In this document: positions 1 through 5,193 of the stretch, piece after piece
Layout of the letters: the number at the start of each line of letters is the position of its first letter
How positions within the stretch are numbered: the stretch's first letter is position 1
Source: an uncultured Clostridia bacterium
Lineage (GTDB): Bacteria; Bacillota; Clostridia; Oscillospirales; Acutalibacteraceae
Length of the DNA: 6,306 nucleotides
Assembly (NCBI GenBank): GCA_937902305.1
Contig: CALDHV010000032.1
Span: 1 to 6,306 of the forward strand
Reading direction: 5' to 3'
The notes under the pieces: model-generated
Database searches by the model: none
Seen by the model: only the letters and a program-made list of their open reading frames with translations
Told to the model about the DNA's origin: nothing
Made by a program: the position numbers and the translations under genes

Positions 1-911
1 GCACCGAAGCCTGCCTCAGTAACAGCATAGTCACCTGCTTTGAGAGCCATTTTAGTTGCAAGCACCGAGTTGCAGCCGTGGGCGATGTTTGCGAAAGGTC
101 CGCCGTGGACGAATGCGGGGGTGCCCTCAAGAGTCTGAACAAGGTTGGGCTTGAGTGCGTCCTTTAAAAGTGCGGTCATGGCGCCCTGAGCCTTCAGGTC
201 ACCCGCGGTTACGGGCTCGTCTGCGTAGGTGTAGCCGACGATAATCTTTGAAAGGCGCTCCTTCAGGTCGGAAACGGAGCTTGCAAGGCACATGATGGCC
301 ATAATCTCGCTGGCGACGGTGATATCAAAGCCGTCCTCACGGGGAACACCGTGAGCCTTGCCGCCCATGCCGTCAACGATGTTGCGAAGCTGGCGGTCGT
401 TCATGTCCATGCAGCGCTTCCATGTGATGCGGCGCGGGTCGATGTTCAGGGCGTTGCCCTGCTGAATGTGGTTATCCAGCATGGCGGCCAGCAGGTTGTT
501 GGCCGCGCCGATGGCGTGGAAGTCACCGGTAAAGTGCAGGTTGATATCCTCCATGGGCACCACCTGGGCGTATCCGCCGCCGGCAGCGCCGCCCTTGACG
601 CCGAACACCGGGCCCAGGGAGGGCTCGCGCAGCGCCACGGTCACGTCCTTGCCGATGCGGGCCAGACCGTCGGCCAGGCCGATGGTCGTGGTGGTCTTGC
701 CCTCGCCCGCGGGGGTGGGGGTGATGGCGGTGACGAGGATCAGCTTGCCGTCCTTTTTGTCGGTTTCCCGCAGCAGGGACAGATCGACCTTCGCCTTGTT
801 TCTGCCGTAAGGCTCGATGTATTTTTCGTCCACATGGGCACGCGCGGCGATCTCGCCGATGGGCTTCAGCTCGCACTGCTGAGCAATTTCAATGTCGGAT
901 AAGTACGCCAT
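1..911 (-). CDS. fhs: Formate--tetrahydrofolate ligase, N-terminal 303 residues (3' end cut by window)
   Basis: Formate-THF ligase makes 10-formyl-THF from formate, THF and ATP in the cytoplasm. It feeds purine synthesis, initiator-tRNA formylation and, in acetogens, the Wood-Ljungdahl methyl branch. The reading frame starts MAYLSDIEIAQQ. It shows the family P-loop TPTPAGEGKTTTT at residues 65-77, REPSLGPVFGVKGGAAGGG at 95-113, the segment around DINLHFTGDFHAIGAANNLL at 122-141, and NIDPRRITWKRCMDMNDRQL at 156-175. The family is about 555 residues long, so a little over half is present. The ATG at 911-909 is preceded by GGGAGG (926-921) with a 9-nt spacer. It lies 20 nt after the glyA stop, so the two genes share a transcript and, by inference, the ZTP-riboswitch control upstream of glyA. 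The second half of the visible gene uses GCA and CTT codons that the first half almost lacks. Identity is not in doubt. Confidence 0.97.
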   Translation of the reverse strand, partial: MAYLSDIEIAQQCELKPIGEIAARAHVDEKYIEPYGRNKAKVDLSLLRETDKKDGKLILVTAITPTPAGEGKTTTTIGLADGLARIGKDVTVALREPSLGPVFGVKGGAAGGGYAQVVPMEDINLHFTGDFHAIGAANNLLAAMLDNHIQQGNALNIDPRRITWKRCMDMNDRQLRNIVDGMGGKAHGVPREDGFDITVASEIMAIMCLASSVSDLKERLSKIIVGYTYADEPVTAGDLKAQGAMTALLKDALKPNLVQTLEGTPAFVHGGPFANIAHGCNSVLATKMALKAGDYAVTEAGFG

Positions 912-931
912 ATTGCTATTCCTCCCTTATA

Positions 932-2167
932 TCAGTAGATCGGAAACTGTGCGCAAAGTGCCTGCACCTCGTCGGAAACGCGGTCGCGGTTGCCGTCGAA
1001 GTCCTCGATAATATCCGCGATCCAGTTGGCGACCTTCGCCATCTCCGGGAGCTTAAAGCCGCGGGTGGTGACGGCGGGCGTGCCGATGCGCAGACCGCTC
1101 GTGACAAACGGGCTGGCGGGATCGTTGGGAACGGTATTTTTGTTGGCGGTGATGTGCACCGCGTCGAGACGCGCCTCCAGCTCCTTGCCGGTGATGCCGC
1201 AGTTCATCAGCTTAAGCAGCATCAGGTGGTTGTCGGTGCCGCCGGAAACGATTTCGATCCCGCGCGCCTGCAGGCCGGCGCACAGCGCGGCGGCGTTATC
1301 CACAATCTGCTTGCCGTATGCCTTGAACTCATCGGTCATCGCCTCGCCGAGCGCGACCGCCTTGGCGGCGATAATGTGCATCAGCGGGCCGCCCTGCGTG
1401 CCGGGGAAGATCGCCTTGTCGATCGCTTTGGCAAGCGATTCCTTGCAAAGGATCATACCGCCGCGCGGGCCACGGAGGGTCTTGTGGGTGGTGGTGGTCA
1501 CGATGTCGGCATACGGCACCGGGGACGGATGCACGCCCGCGGCGACCAGACCGGCGATGTGTGCCATATCGACCATCAGGTAAGCGCCGACCTCATCGGC
1601 GATCTGACGGCAACGCGGGAAGTCGATGACGCGGGAGTAGGCACTGGCACCCACGACGATCAGCTTCGGGCGGCACTCCTTGGCGATGCGGAGCATCTCA
1701 TCATAGTCGATGCGCTCGGTGACGGGATCGACACCGTAGGGCACAACATTAAAATATTTACCGGAAATGTTGACGGGAGAGCCGTGGGACAGATGTCCGC
1801 CCTGCTGGAGGTTCATACCCATCACGGTATCGCCGGGGTTGAGCAGGGCGAAAAATACCGCCAGATTGGCAGATGCACCGCAATGCGGCTGAACATTGGC
1901 GTGCTCCGCGCCGAACAGCTTCTTCGCGCGCTCGCGGGCGATGTCCTCGACAATATCGACGCACTGACAGCCGCCGTAATACCGCTTTGAGGGGTAGCCC
2001 TCGGCGTATTTGTTGGTCAGCACGCCGCCGGCGGCGAGCAAAACCGCCTTGGAGACGATGTTTTCGCTCGCGATCAGCTCGATGTTATGGCGCTGGCGCT
2101 GTAATTCCGCATCACACGCCGCCGCAACGTCGGCATCGTAGTTTTTCAGTTCCTCGAAGAAGTTCAT
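932..2167 (-). CDS. glyA: Serine hydroxymethyltransferase, 411 aa
   Basis: This PLP enzyme converts serine and THF to glycine and 5,10-methylene-THF, the main source of one-carbon units. Visible motifs are LIASEN (31-36), NKYAEGYPSKRYYGGC (52-67, with catalytic Glu56), VDMAHIAGLVAAG (199-211, Asp200 and His203), the Schiff-base lysine K229 in TTTTHKTLRGPRGG, and SGLRIGTPAVTTRG (357-370, carboxylate-binding Arg360). The 411-residue length is normal for bacterial GlyA. The chosen start, ATG at 2167-2165 (MNFFEEL), has AAAGGA 9 nt upstream. A longer in-frame start at 2251 would translate the riboswitch and terminator and is rejected. An ATG at 2176 sits directly on the Shine-Dalgarno and is unlikely. 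It is the first gene of an operon with fhs, whose start lies 20 nt past the stop. Control is expected by transcription termination or antitermination in the leader. Confidence 0.98.
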   Translation of the reverse strand: MNFFEELKNYDADVAAACDAELQRQRHNIELIASENIVSKAVLLAAGGVLTNKYAEGYPSKRYYGGCQCVDIVEDIARERAKKLFGAEHANVQPHCGASANLAVFFALLNPGDTVMGMNLQQGGHLSHGSPVNISGKYFNVVPYGVDPVTERIDYDEMLRIAKECRPKLIVVGASAYSRVIDFPRCRQIADEVGAYLMVDMAHIAGLVAAGVHPSPVPYADIVTTTTHKTLRGPRGGMILCKESLAKAIDKAIFPGTQGGPLMHIIAAKAVALGEAMTDEFKAYGKQIVDNAAALCAGLQARGIEIVSGGTDNHLMLLKLMNCGITGKELEARLDAVHITANKNTVPNDPASPFVTSGLRIGTPAVTTRGFKLPEMAKVANWIADIIEDFDGNRDRVSDEVQALCAQFPIY

Positions 2168-2176
2168 TTGACCCAT

Positions 2177-2182
2177 TCCTTT
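2177..2182 (-). promoter_or_regulatory. Ribosome binding site that fixes the glyA start
   Basis: AAAGGA lies just after the U-tract of the leader terminator and 9 nt before the ATG at 2167. The in-frame ATG at 2176 abuts it and the ATG at 2251 lies upstream of the terminator, so this site supports the MNFFEEL start. Confidence 0.75.
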
Positions 2183-2193
2183 CTGTTTTCGCC

Positions 2194-2238
2194 AAAAAAA
2201 GGGCACACGCAGACCCGCAAATGGGTTCAGGTGTGCCC
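2194..2238 (-). terminator. Intrinsic terminator in the glyA leader (riboswitch expression platform)
   Basis: Read on the minus strand, GGGCACAC (2238-2231) pairs with GUGUGCCC (2208-2201). An inner ACCC/GGGU helix (2226-2223 with 2216-2213) is separated by a 4x4 internal loop, and seven U residues follow (2200-2194). It lies inside the 5' leader, before the glyA Shine-Dalgarno, so it acts as an attenuator and not as a gene-end terminator. Its first four bases, GGGC, are also the last conserved bases of the ZTP aptamer. Ligand-stabilised aptamer and terminator should therefore exclude each other. Confidence 0.9.
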
Positions 2239-2308
2239 AGACGGTCGGCATAAATCCGCGTTCTTTGTTCCTCCGTGGTGCTCCACGAAAAATCCGTCAG
2301 TCGCAAAG
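2235..2308 (-). promoter_or_regulatory. ZTP (pfl-motif) riboswitch aptamer upstream of glyA-fhs
   Basis: The minus-strand leader carries both conserved halves of the ZTP/ZMP aptamer. The 5' domain has CUUUG (2308-2304) pairing with CAAAG (2267-2263), the conserved GACUGACGGA (2302-2293), and the hairpin CGUGG-AGCA-CCACG (2287-2274). The 3' domain is GCCGACCGUCUGGGC (2249-2235). GACGG (2298-2294) can pair with CCGUC (2244-2240) as the known pseudoknot. From memory, the conserved stretches are nearly the same as in the structurally studied Fusobacterium ulcerans ZTP riboswitch. The linker between the domains is short here. The family senses ZTP/ZMP, the purine intermediate AICAR and its triphosphate, which build up when 10-formyl-THF is lacking, and turns on folate one-carbon genes. 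The overlap with the terminator implies an ON switch. Confidence 0.94.
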
Positions 2309-2321
2309 TGCGGTTTTTAAC

Positions 2322-2350
2322 AGTATAACAAACCCCGCGCCAAATGTCAA
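2322..2350 (-). promoter_or_regulatory. Sigma-A-type promoter of the glyA-fhs operon
   Basis: TTGACA (2350-2345) is a perfect -35 and TATACT (2327-2322) a near-consensus -10, with exactly 17 bp between them. The predicted transcription start is near 2315, only a few bases before the ZTP aptamer, which is where a riboswitch transcript should begin. Confidence 0.9.
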
Positions 2351-2401
2351 CCGAAACCGCGCAATTTTTGTATTTTCCTTTATGCCAAACGCTGTCACGC
2401 G

Positions 2402-2432
2402 TGTTTAGCGGAGCATTTTTCCGATCATAATT
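2402..2432 (+). promoter_or_regulatory. Possible sigma-F/sigma-G-type promoter of sigG
   Basis: TGTTTA (2402-2407) and CATAATT (2426-2432), 18 bp apart, resemble the forespore promoter pattern (about TGAATA and CATACTA) at 4 of 6 and 5 of 7 positions. In B. subtilis, sigG is started by sigma-F and amplified by sigma-G, so such a site is expected here. The match is weak and the region is AT-rich, so chance similarity is possible. Confidence 0.35.
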
Positions 2433-2462
2433 ATAGCAGATTGATCGGGAGGTGCTTTTTGT

Positions 2463-3233
2463 ATGTATTCGGGCAAGGTCGAGATCTGCGGAGTGGACAC
2501 ATCGAAACTGCCGCGGCTCAAGGATAAGGAAACAGAGGAACTGCTCAAACGGGCGAAAAACGGCGATGCCGCGGCGCGAAATACGCTCATCAACGGCAAT
2601 CTGCGACTGGTCTTGAGCGTGGTGAAGCGCTTCGCCGGCAGGGGTGAAAACCCCGACGATCTGTTTCAGGTGGGGTGCATCGGGCTGATAAAATCCATCG
2701 ACAATTTCGACGCAAGCCAAAATGTCAAGTTCAGCACCTACGGCGTCCCGATGATTATAGGGGAGATACGCCGCTATCTGCGGGACAACAGCGCCATACG
2801 GGTCAGCCGCTCGACCCGCGACATCGCCTACCGCGCGATGCAGGCAAAGGAACAGCTTCTGGCGGAAAAGCATCGCGAGCCGACGGTAGAGGAGATCGCC
2901 CGCCGGCTGGAGCTGCCGCGTGAGGAGGTGGTCGTCGCGCTGGAGGCGATCGTAGACCCGGTTTCGCTGTATGAGCCGATCTATAATGATGGCGGCGACA
3001 CGATCTATGTGATGGATCAGGTCGGGGATAACAACAGCGAAAGCAACTGGCTGGATGAGATCGCGCTCAAGGAGGCGATCGCCGGATTGAGCGATCGGGA
3101 AAAGAAAATATTGAGTCTGCGTTTTCTGCGCGGGCTGACCCAGATCGAGGTGTCGGGAGAGATCGGCATTTCGCAGGCGCAGGTCAGCCGCCTCGAAAAA
3201 GGGGCTTTAGAAAAAATAAAGCGGGAACTATGA
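2463..3233 (+). CDS. sigG: RNA polymerase sporulation sigma factor SigG, 256 aa
   Basis: Late forespore-specific sigma-70-family factor that directs RNA polymerase to spore maturation genes after engulfment. The N-terminus KVEICGVDTSKLP (5-17) is the SigG signature. Region 2 covers about 45-115, with DDLFQVGCIGLIKSIDNFD (65-83) and KFSTYGVPMIIGEIRRYLRD (89-108). Region 3 follows at about 117-170, then EPIYNDGGDTIYVMDQ (171-186), and the region 4 helix-turn-helix TQIEVSGEIGISQAQVSRLE at 226-245. Asn44 in INGNLRLV corresponds to B. subtilis Asn45, reported as important for inhibition by Gin/CsfB. Length is normal. GGGAGGTG (2447-2454) sits 8 nt before the ATG. The gene is divergent from glyA and stands alone here, with no sigE or spoIIGA between it and glyA. 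An inverted-repeat element begins right at its stop codon. SigF is the main alternative, but the N-terminal signature favours SigG. Confidence 0.96.
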   Translation: MYSGKVEICGVDTSKLPRLKDKETEELLKRAKNGDAAARNTLINGNLRLVLSVVKRFAGRGENPDDLFQVGCIGLIKSIDNFDASQNVKFSTYGVPMIIGEIRRYLRDNSAIRVSRSTRDIAYRAMQAKEQLLAEKHREPTVEEIARRLELPREEVVVALEAIVDPVSLYEPIYNDGGDTIYVMDQVGDNNSESNWLDEIALKEAIAGLSDREKKILSLRFLRGLTQIEVSGEIGISQAQVSRLEKGALEKIKREL

Positions 3234-3236
3234 TGT

Positions 3237-3272
3237 TAGATGGCCAGATGTTAGACATTAGTCGCTAGATGA
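3237..3272 (+). repeat. Left degenerate 7-bp tandem array
   Basis: Five heptamers of the form YAGAYNN: TAGATGG, then one extra C, CAGATGT, TAGACAT, TAGTCGC and TAGATGA. The one-base slip after the first unit and the TAGT in the fourth are the only breaks. Confidence 0.8.
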
Positions 3273-3331
3273 GGAGGGTTTTGGTTTCTGCGTAGCCGGG
3301 GGTTTGCGCGTATGTCGGGGTTGTGCCGTAG

Positions 3332-3353
3332 GGTGCGGCGTCCTCGACGCACC
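3332..3353 (+). repeat. Hairpin at the centre of the inverted-repeat element
   Basis: GCGTC (3338-3342) and GACGC (3346-3350) form a perfect stem around a CTC loop. GGT (3332-3334) and ACC (3351-3353) extend it across a 3-nt bulge, and GGTGCG/CGCACC is an alternative pairing. It lies near the middle of the larger palindrome. Confidence 0.65.
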
Positions 3354-3373
3354 GGGCGTCTTGGTTTTGTGCT

Positions 3374-3398
3374 TATGTCGGGACAGTATTCCCACATA
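3374..3398 (+). repeat. TATGTCGGG/CCCACATA hairpin
   Basis: TATGTCGGG (3374-3382) pairs with CCCACATA (3391-3398) with one bulged C and an 8-nt loop. The same TATGTCGGG also occurs at 3311-3319, so the right-hand strand has two possible partners within the element. Confidence 0.6.
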
Positions 3399-3407
3399 CG
3401 CACAATC

Positions 3408-3430
3408 TTTCGGCTACGCACAAGCCGAAA
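3408..3430 (+). repeat. Perfect 8-bp hairpin in the right arm
   Basis: TTTCGGCT (3408-3415) and AGCCGAAA (3423-3430) are exact inverse complements around a 7-nt loop. This local fold competes with pairing of the right arm to the left arm (shared TGCGTAGCCG). No T-run follows, so it is not called a terminator. Confidence 0.7.
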
Positions 3431-3436
3431 CCCTTA

Positions 3437-3471
3437 TCATCTGGCGTCTAGCGTCTAATATCTGACATCTG
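3437..3471 (-). repeat. Right degenerate 7-bp tandem array (inverted)
   Basis: Five contiguous heptamers on the plus strand: TCATCTG, GCGTCTA, GCGTCTA, ATATCTG, ACATCTG. Reverse-complemented they read CAGATGT, CAGATAT, TAGACGC, TAGACGC, CAGATGA, the same YAGAYNN form as the left array, so the two arrays are inverted relative to each other. Confidence 0.8.
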
Positions 3472-3483
3472 AATAAAAAAGTC

Positions 3484-3512
3484 TTGTATCTGCGACCATA
3501 ATCGTGTATACT
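3484..3512 (+). promoter_or_regulatory. Likely sigma-A promoter of the lrp-aminotransferase-ispE unit
   Basis: TTGTAT (3484-3489) and TATACT (3507-3512) are 17 bp apart. The -10 is good and the -35 matches consensus at only three of six positions, which would suit a promoter assisted or controlled by a regulator such as the adjacent Lrp protein. The expected start, near 3519, leaves a leader of about 29 nt. Confidence 0.65.
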
Positions 3513-3547
3513 GACATCAAACGATAAATTGACCGGAGGTACTGACT

Positions 3548-4021
3548 ATGGATAAACTGCTGAAAATCCTGGATACCAACGCGCGTATGACCGTCGATCA
3601 GCTGGCGGCGATGTTGAATATCACCCCCGCCGAGGTGCAGACCCGACTTTCTACGCTGGAAAAGGCGGGTGTCGTGTGCGGCTACAAAACGCTCATCGAC
3701 TGGGACAAAACCGACCGCACCTATGTCTCCGCCGTCATCGACCTGCAGATCGCGCCCTCCCGCGACCGCGGCTTTGATGCCGTCGCCGAGACAATCACCG
3801 CTTTCGATGAGGTGGAAAGCGTTAAGCTGATGTCCGGCGGGTACGATCTGTCTGTCATTGTCACCGGGCAGACCCTCCGCGATGTCGCGATGTTCGTCGC
3901 CACCCGGCTGGCACCGCTTGACGGTGTTCTGTCCACCGCTACCCATTTCGTGCTGAAAACCTACAAGGAGCACGGCATTCTGTTCACCGAAAAGCGGAAG
4001 GATGAAAGAGGTCAATTATGA
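3548..4021 (+). CDS. Lrp/AsnC-family transcriptional regulator (AlaR-like), 157 aa
   Basis: Small DNA-binding regulator of the feast/famine family, which senses amino acids and often controls the neighbouring amino-acid gene. Residues 1-55 form the AsnC-type winged helix, with MTVDQLAAMLNITPAEVQTR (14-33) as the helix-turn-helix core and LEKAGVVCGYKTLID after it. Residues about 58-140 form the RAM (AsnC ligand-binding) domain, with the typical SGGYDLSVIVTGQTL at 96-110 near the effector site. Length is normal. GGAGGT (3535-3540) stands 7 nt before the ATG. Its TGA overlaps the ATG of the aminotransferase gene (ATGA, 4018-4021), which implies translational coupling. The same gene pair occurs in B. 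subtilis as alaR-alaT (yugG-yugH), so alanine-responsive activation or autoregulation is a reasonable inference. The effector is not shown by the sequence, so no symbol is given. Confidence 0.93.
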   Translation: MDKLLKILDTNARMTVDQLAAMLNITPAEVQTRLSTLEKAGVVCGYKTLIDWDKTDRTYVSAVIDLQIAPSRDRGFDAVAETITAFDEVESVKLMSGGYDLSVIVTGQTLRDVAMFVATRLAPLDGVLSTATHFVLKTYKEHGILFTEKRKDERGQL

Positions 4022-5193
4022 ACTACGAGCAATTACTCAACCCCACCCTGCAACAGATCGCGCCGTCCGGCATCCGCAAGTTCTTCGACATTGCCGCCGA
4101 AATGGACGACGTGATCTCCCTGTCGGTCGGTGAGCCGGATTTTTCGACCCCGTGGCACATCCGGCAGGAGGGCATCCGCACTCTGGAAAAAGGAAAAACC
4201 TGGTATAGCCCCAATGCCGGCTTTCTGAGGCTGCGGCAATCTGTTGCCGCCTACATCGAGCGCCACAATCAGGTGACATACGACCCGAAAACCGAAATAC
4301 TCGTCACCGTCGGCGGCAGTGAAGCCATCGACCTGACTTTCCGCGCCCTCATCCGCCCCGGCGATGAGGTGCTGATTCCCGAGCCGTGCTTCGTCTGCTA
4401 CGATCCGCTGACGCGTATGGCGGGCGGCGTACCCGTGCCGATCGTCGCCCGCGCCGAAGACGGCTTCCGACTGACCGCCGCGGCGGTCAAGGCCGCCATC
4501 ACCCCCCGCACCAAAATATTACTGCTGGCATATCCCAACAATCCCACCGGCGCGGTGATGCCCCGTGAGGCGCTGGAGGAGATCGCGTCCGTCCTGCGCG
4601 GCACCGACGTTATGATCCTGTCCGACGAAATCTACGGCGAGCTGACCTACGGGCGGGAGCATACCAGCATCACCTCCCTTGACGGAATGCGGGAGCGCAC
4701 CGTGCTGGTCGCCGGATTTTCCAAGGCGTTTGCCATGACCGGCTGGCGGCTGGGCTACGCCTGCGGCCCCGCGCCGGTGATGAAGCAGATCATCAAGCTT
4801 CACCAGTTCGGCATTATGTGCGCCCCCACCACGGCGCAATACGCCGCCATCGAGGCGCTCGACAACGGCGAAAACGACGTTACCGAAATGCGGGACGAAT
4901 ACAATATGCGCCGTCAGCTGATCGTGAAGGAGCTGAATGCGCTCGGGCTGACCTGCTTTGAGCCGGAGGGCGCGTTCTATGTTTTCCCGTCCATCCAAAG
5001 CACCGGGATGTCCTCGGAGGAGTTCTGCGCCCGTCTGCTGGAGGAAAAGCACGTCGCGGTCGTCCCCGGCACCGCGTTCGGCGCGTCCGGCGAGGGCTTT
5101 GTGCGCATCTCCTACTGCTATTCGCTTGAACATATTATGGAAGCGCTCCGCCGCATCCGCGCGTTTTTGGGAGAAAACGGGTTATGCAAATGA
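4018..5193 (+). CDS. Class I/II PLP aminotransferase, probably alanine transaminase (AlaT-like), 391 aa
   Basis: Fold-type I aminotransferase that moves amino groups between an amino acid and a 2-oxo acid in the cytoplasm. Key residues are visible: SVGEPDFSTPW (36-46), GGSEAIDLTFRAL (99-111), YPNNPTG with Asn175 (172-178), SDEIYGELTY with Asp203 and Tyr206 (202-211), the Schiff-base lysine K236 in GFSKAFAMTGWRLGY, with Arg244, and the substrate-carboxylate Arg363 in GFVRISY. Length is normal. From memory it is closest to the B. subtilis YugH/AlaT and PatA group. The Lrp gene directly upstream, as in alaR-alaT, favours alanine transaminase, but aromatic, aspartate or N-acetyl-diaminopimelate specificity cannot be excluded. 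AAAGAGG (4005-4011) precedes the ATG by 6 nt. The stop overlaps the start of ispE by 10 bp. Confidence 0.93.
   Translation: MNYEQLLNPTLQQIAPSGIRKFFDIAAEMDDVISLSVGEPDFSTPWHIRQEGIRTLEKGKTWYSPNAGFLRLRQSVAAYIERHNQVTYDPKTEILVTVGGSEAIDLTFRALIRPGDEVLIPEPCFVCYDPLTRMAGGVPVPIVARAEDGFRLTAAAVKAAITPRTKILLLAYPNNPTGAVMPREALEEIASVLRGTDVMILSDEIYGELTYGREHTSITSLDGMRERTVLVAGFSKAFAMTGWRLGYACGPAPVMKQIIKLHQFGIMCAPTTAQYAAIEALDNGENDVTEMRDEYNMRRQLIVKELNALGLTCFEPEGAFYVFPSIQSTGMSSEEFCARLLEEKHVAVVPGTAFGASGEGFVRISYCYSLEHIMEALRRIRAFLGENGLCK

Larger units (their letters stand above)
3234..3471 (+). repeat. Imperfect long inverted-repeat element with heptamer-array ends
   Basis: Most of the 314-bp gap between sigG and the next gene is one large imperfect palindrome, and no gene is seen in it. 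The left arm (about 3237-3325) and the reverse complement of the right arm (about 3386-3471) share, in the same order, TAGA/CAGA heptamers, GGGTTT, TGCGTAGCCG and GCGTATGT. The middle contains further hairpins. It begins at the sigG stop codon and ends 12 bp before the -35 of the next promoter. It carries no transposase and resembles a miniature, non-autonomous repeat element. As RNA it would be highly structured and might protect or end the sigG transcript, although no U-tract follows it. Confidence 0.75.

Noticed and set aside
1154..1990. A 278-codon plus-strand frame inside glyA
   Set aside because: It is antisense to an intact, highly conserved gene in GC-rich DNA, where long shadow frames are common.
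2194..2238. The leader terminator as the end of an upstream minus-strand gene
   Set aside because: A strong promoter at 2322-2350 starts transcription only about 77 nt upstream of it and the ZTP aptamer overlaps it, so it belongs to the glyA leader.
2168..2251. A 28-residue N-terminal extension of GlyA from an in-frame ATG at 2251
   Set aside because: This stretch is the end of the ZTP aptamer, the leader terminator and the Shine-Dalgarno. It is open only by chance, and normal GlyA proteins begin near MNFFEEL.
2112..2873. A 253-codon minus-strand frame across the glyA leader and sigG
   Set aside because: It is antisense to sigG and runs through the glyA promoter and riboswitch. Its translation shows no recognisable domain.
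3408..3480. The hairpin near 3408-3430 and the A-run at 3472-3480 as a sigG terminator
   Set aside because: The run after the palindrome is A on the plus strand, not T. On the minus strand the T-run would come before the hairpin, so neither direction gives an intrinsic terminator.
4519..5133. A 204-codon minus-strand frame inside the aminotransferase gene
   Set aside because: It is a shadow frame, rich in Gly, Ala, Arg and His, with no motif, and lies opposite all the catalytic motifs of the real gene.
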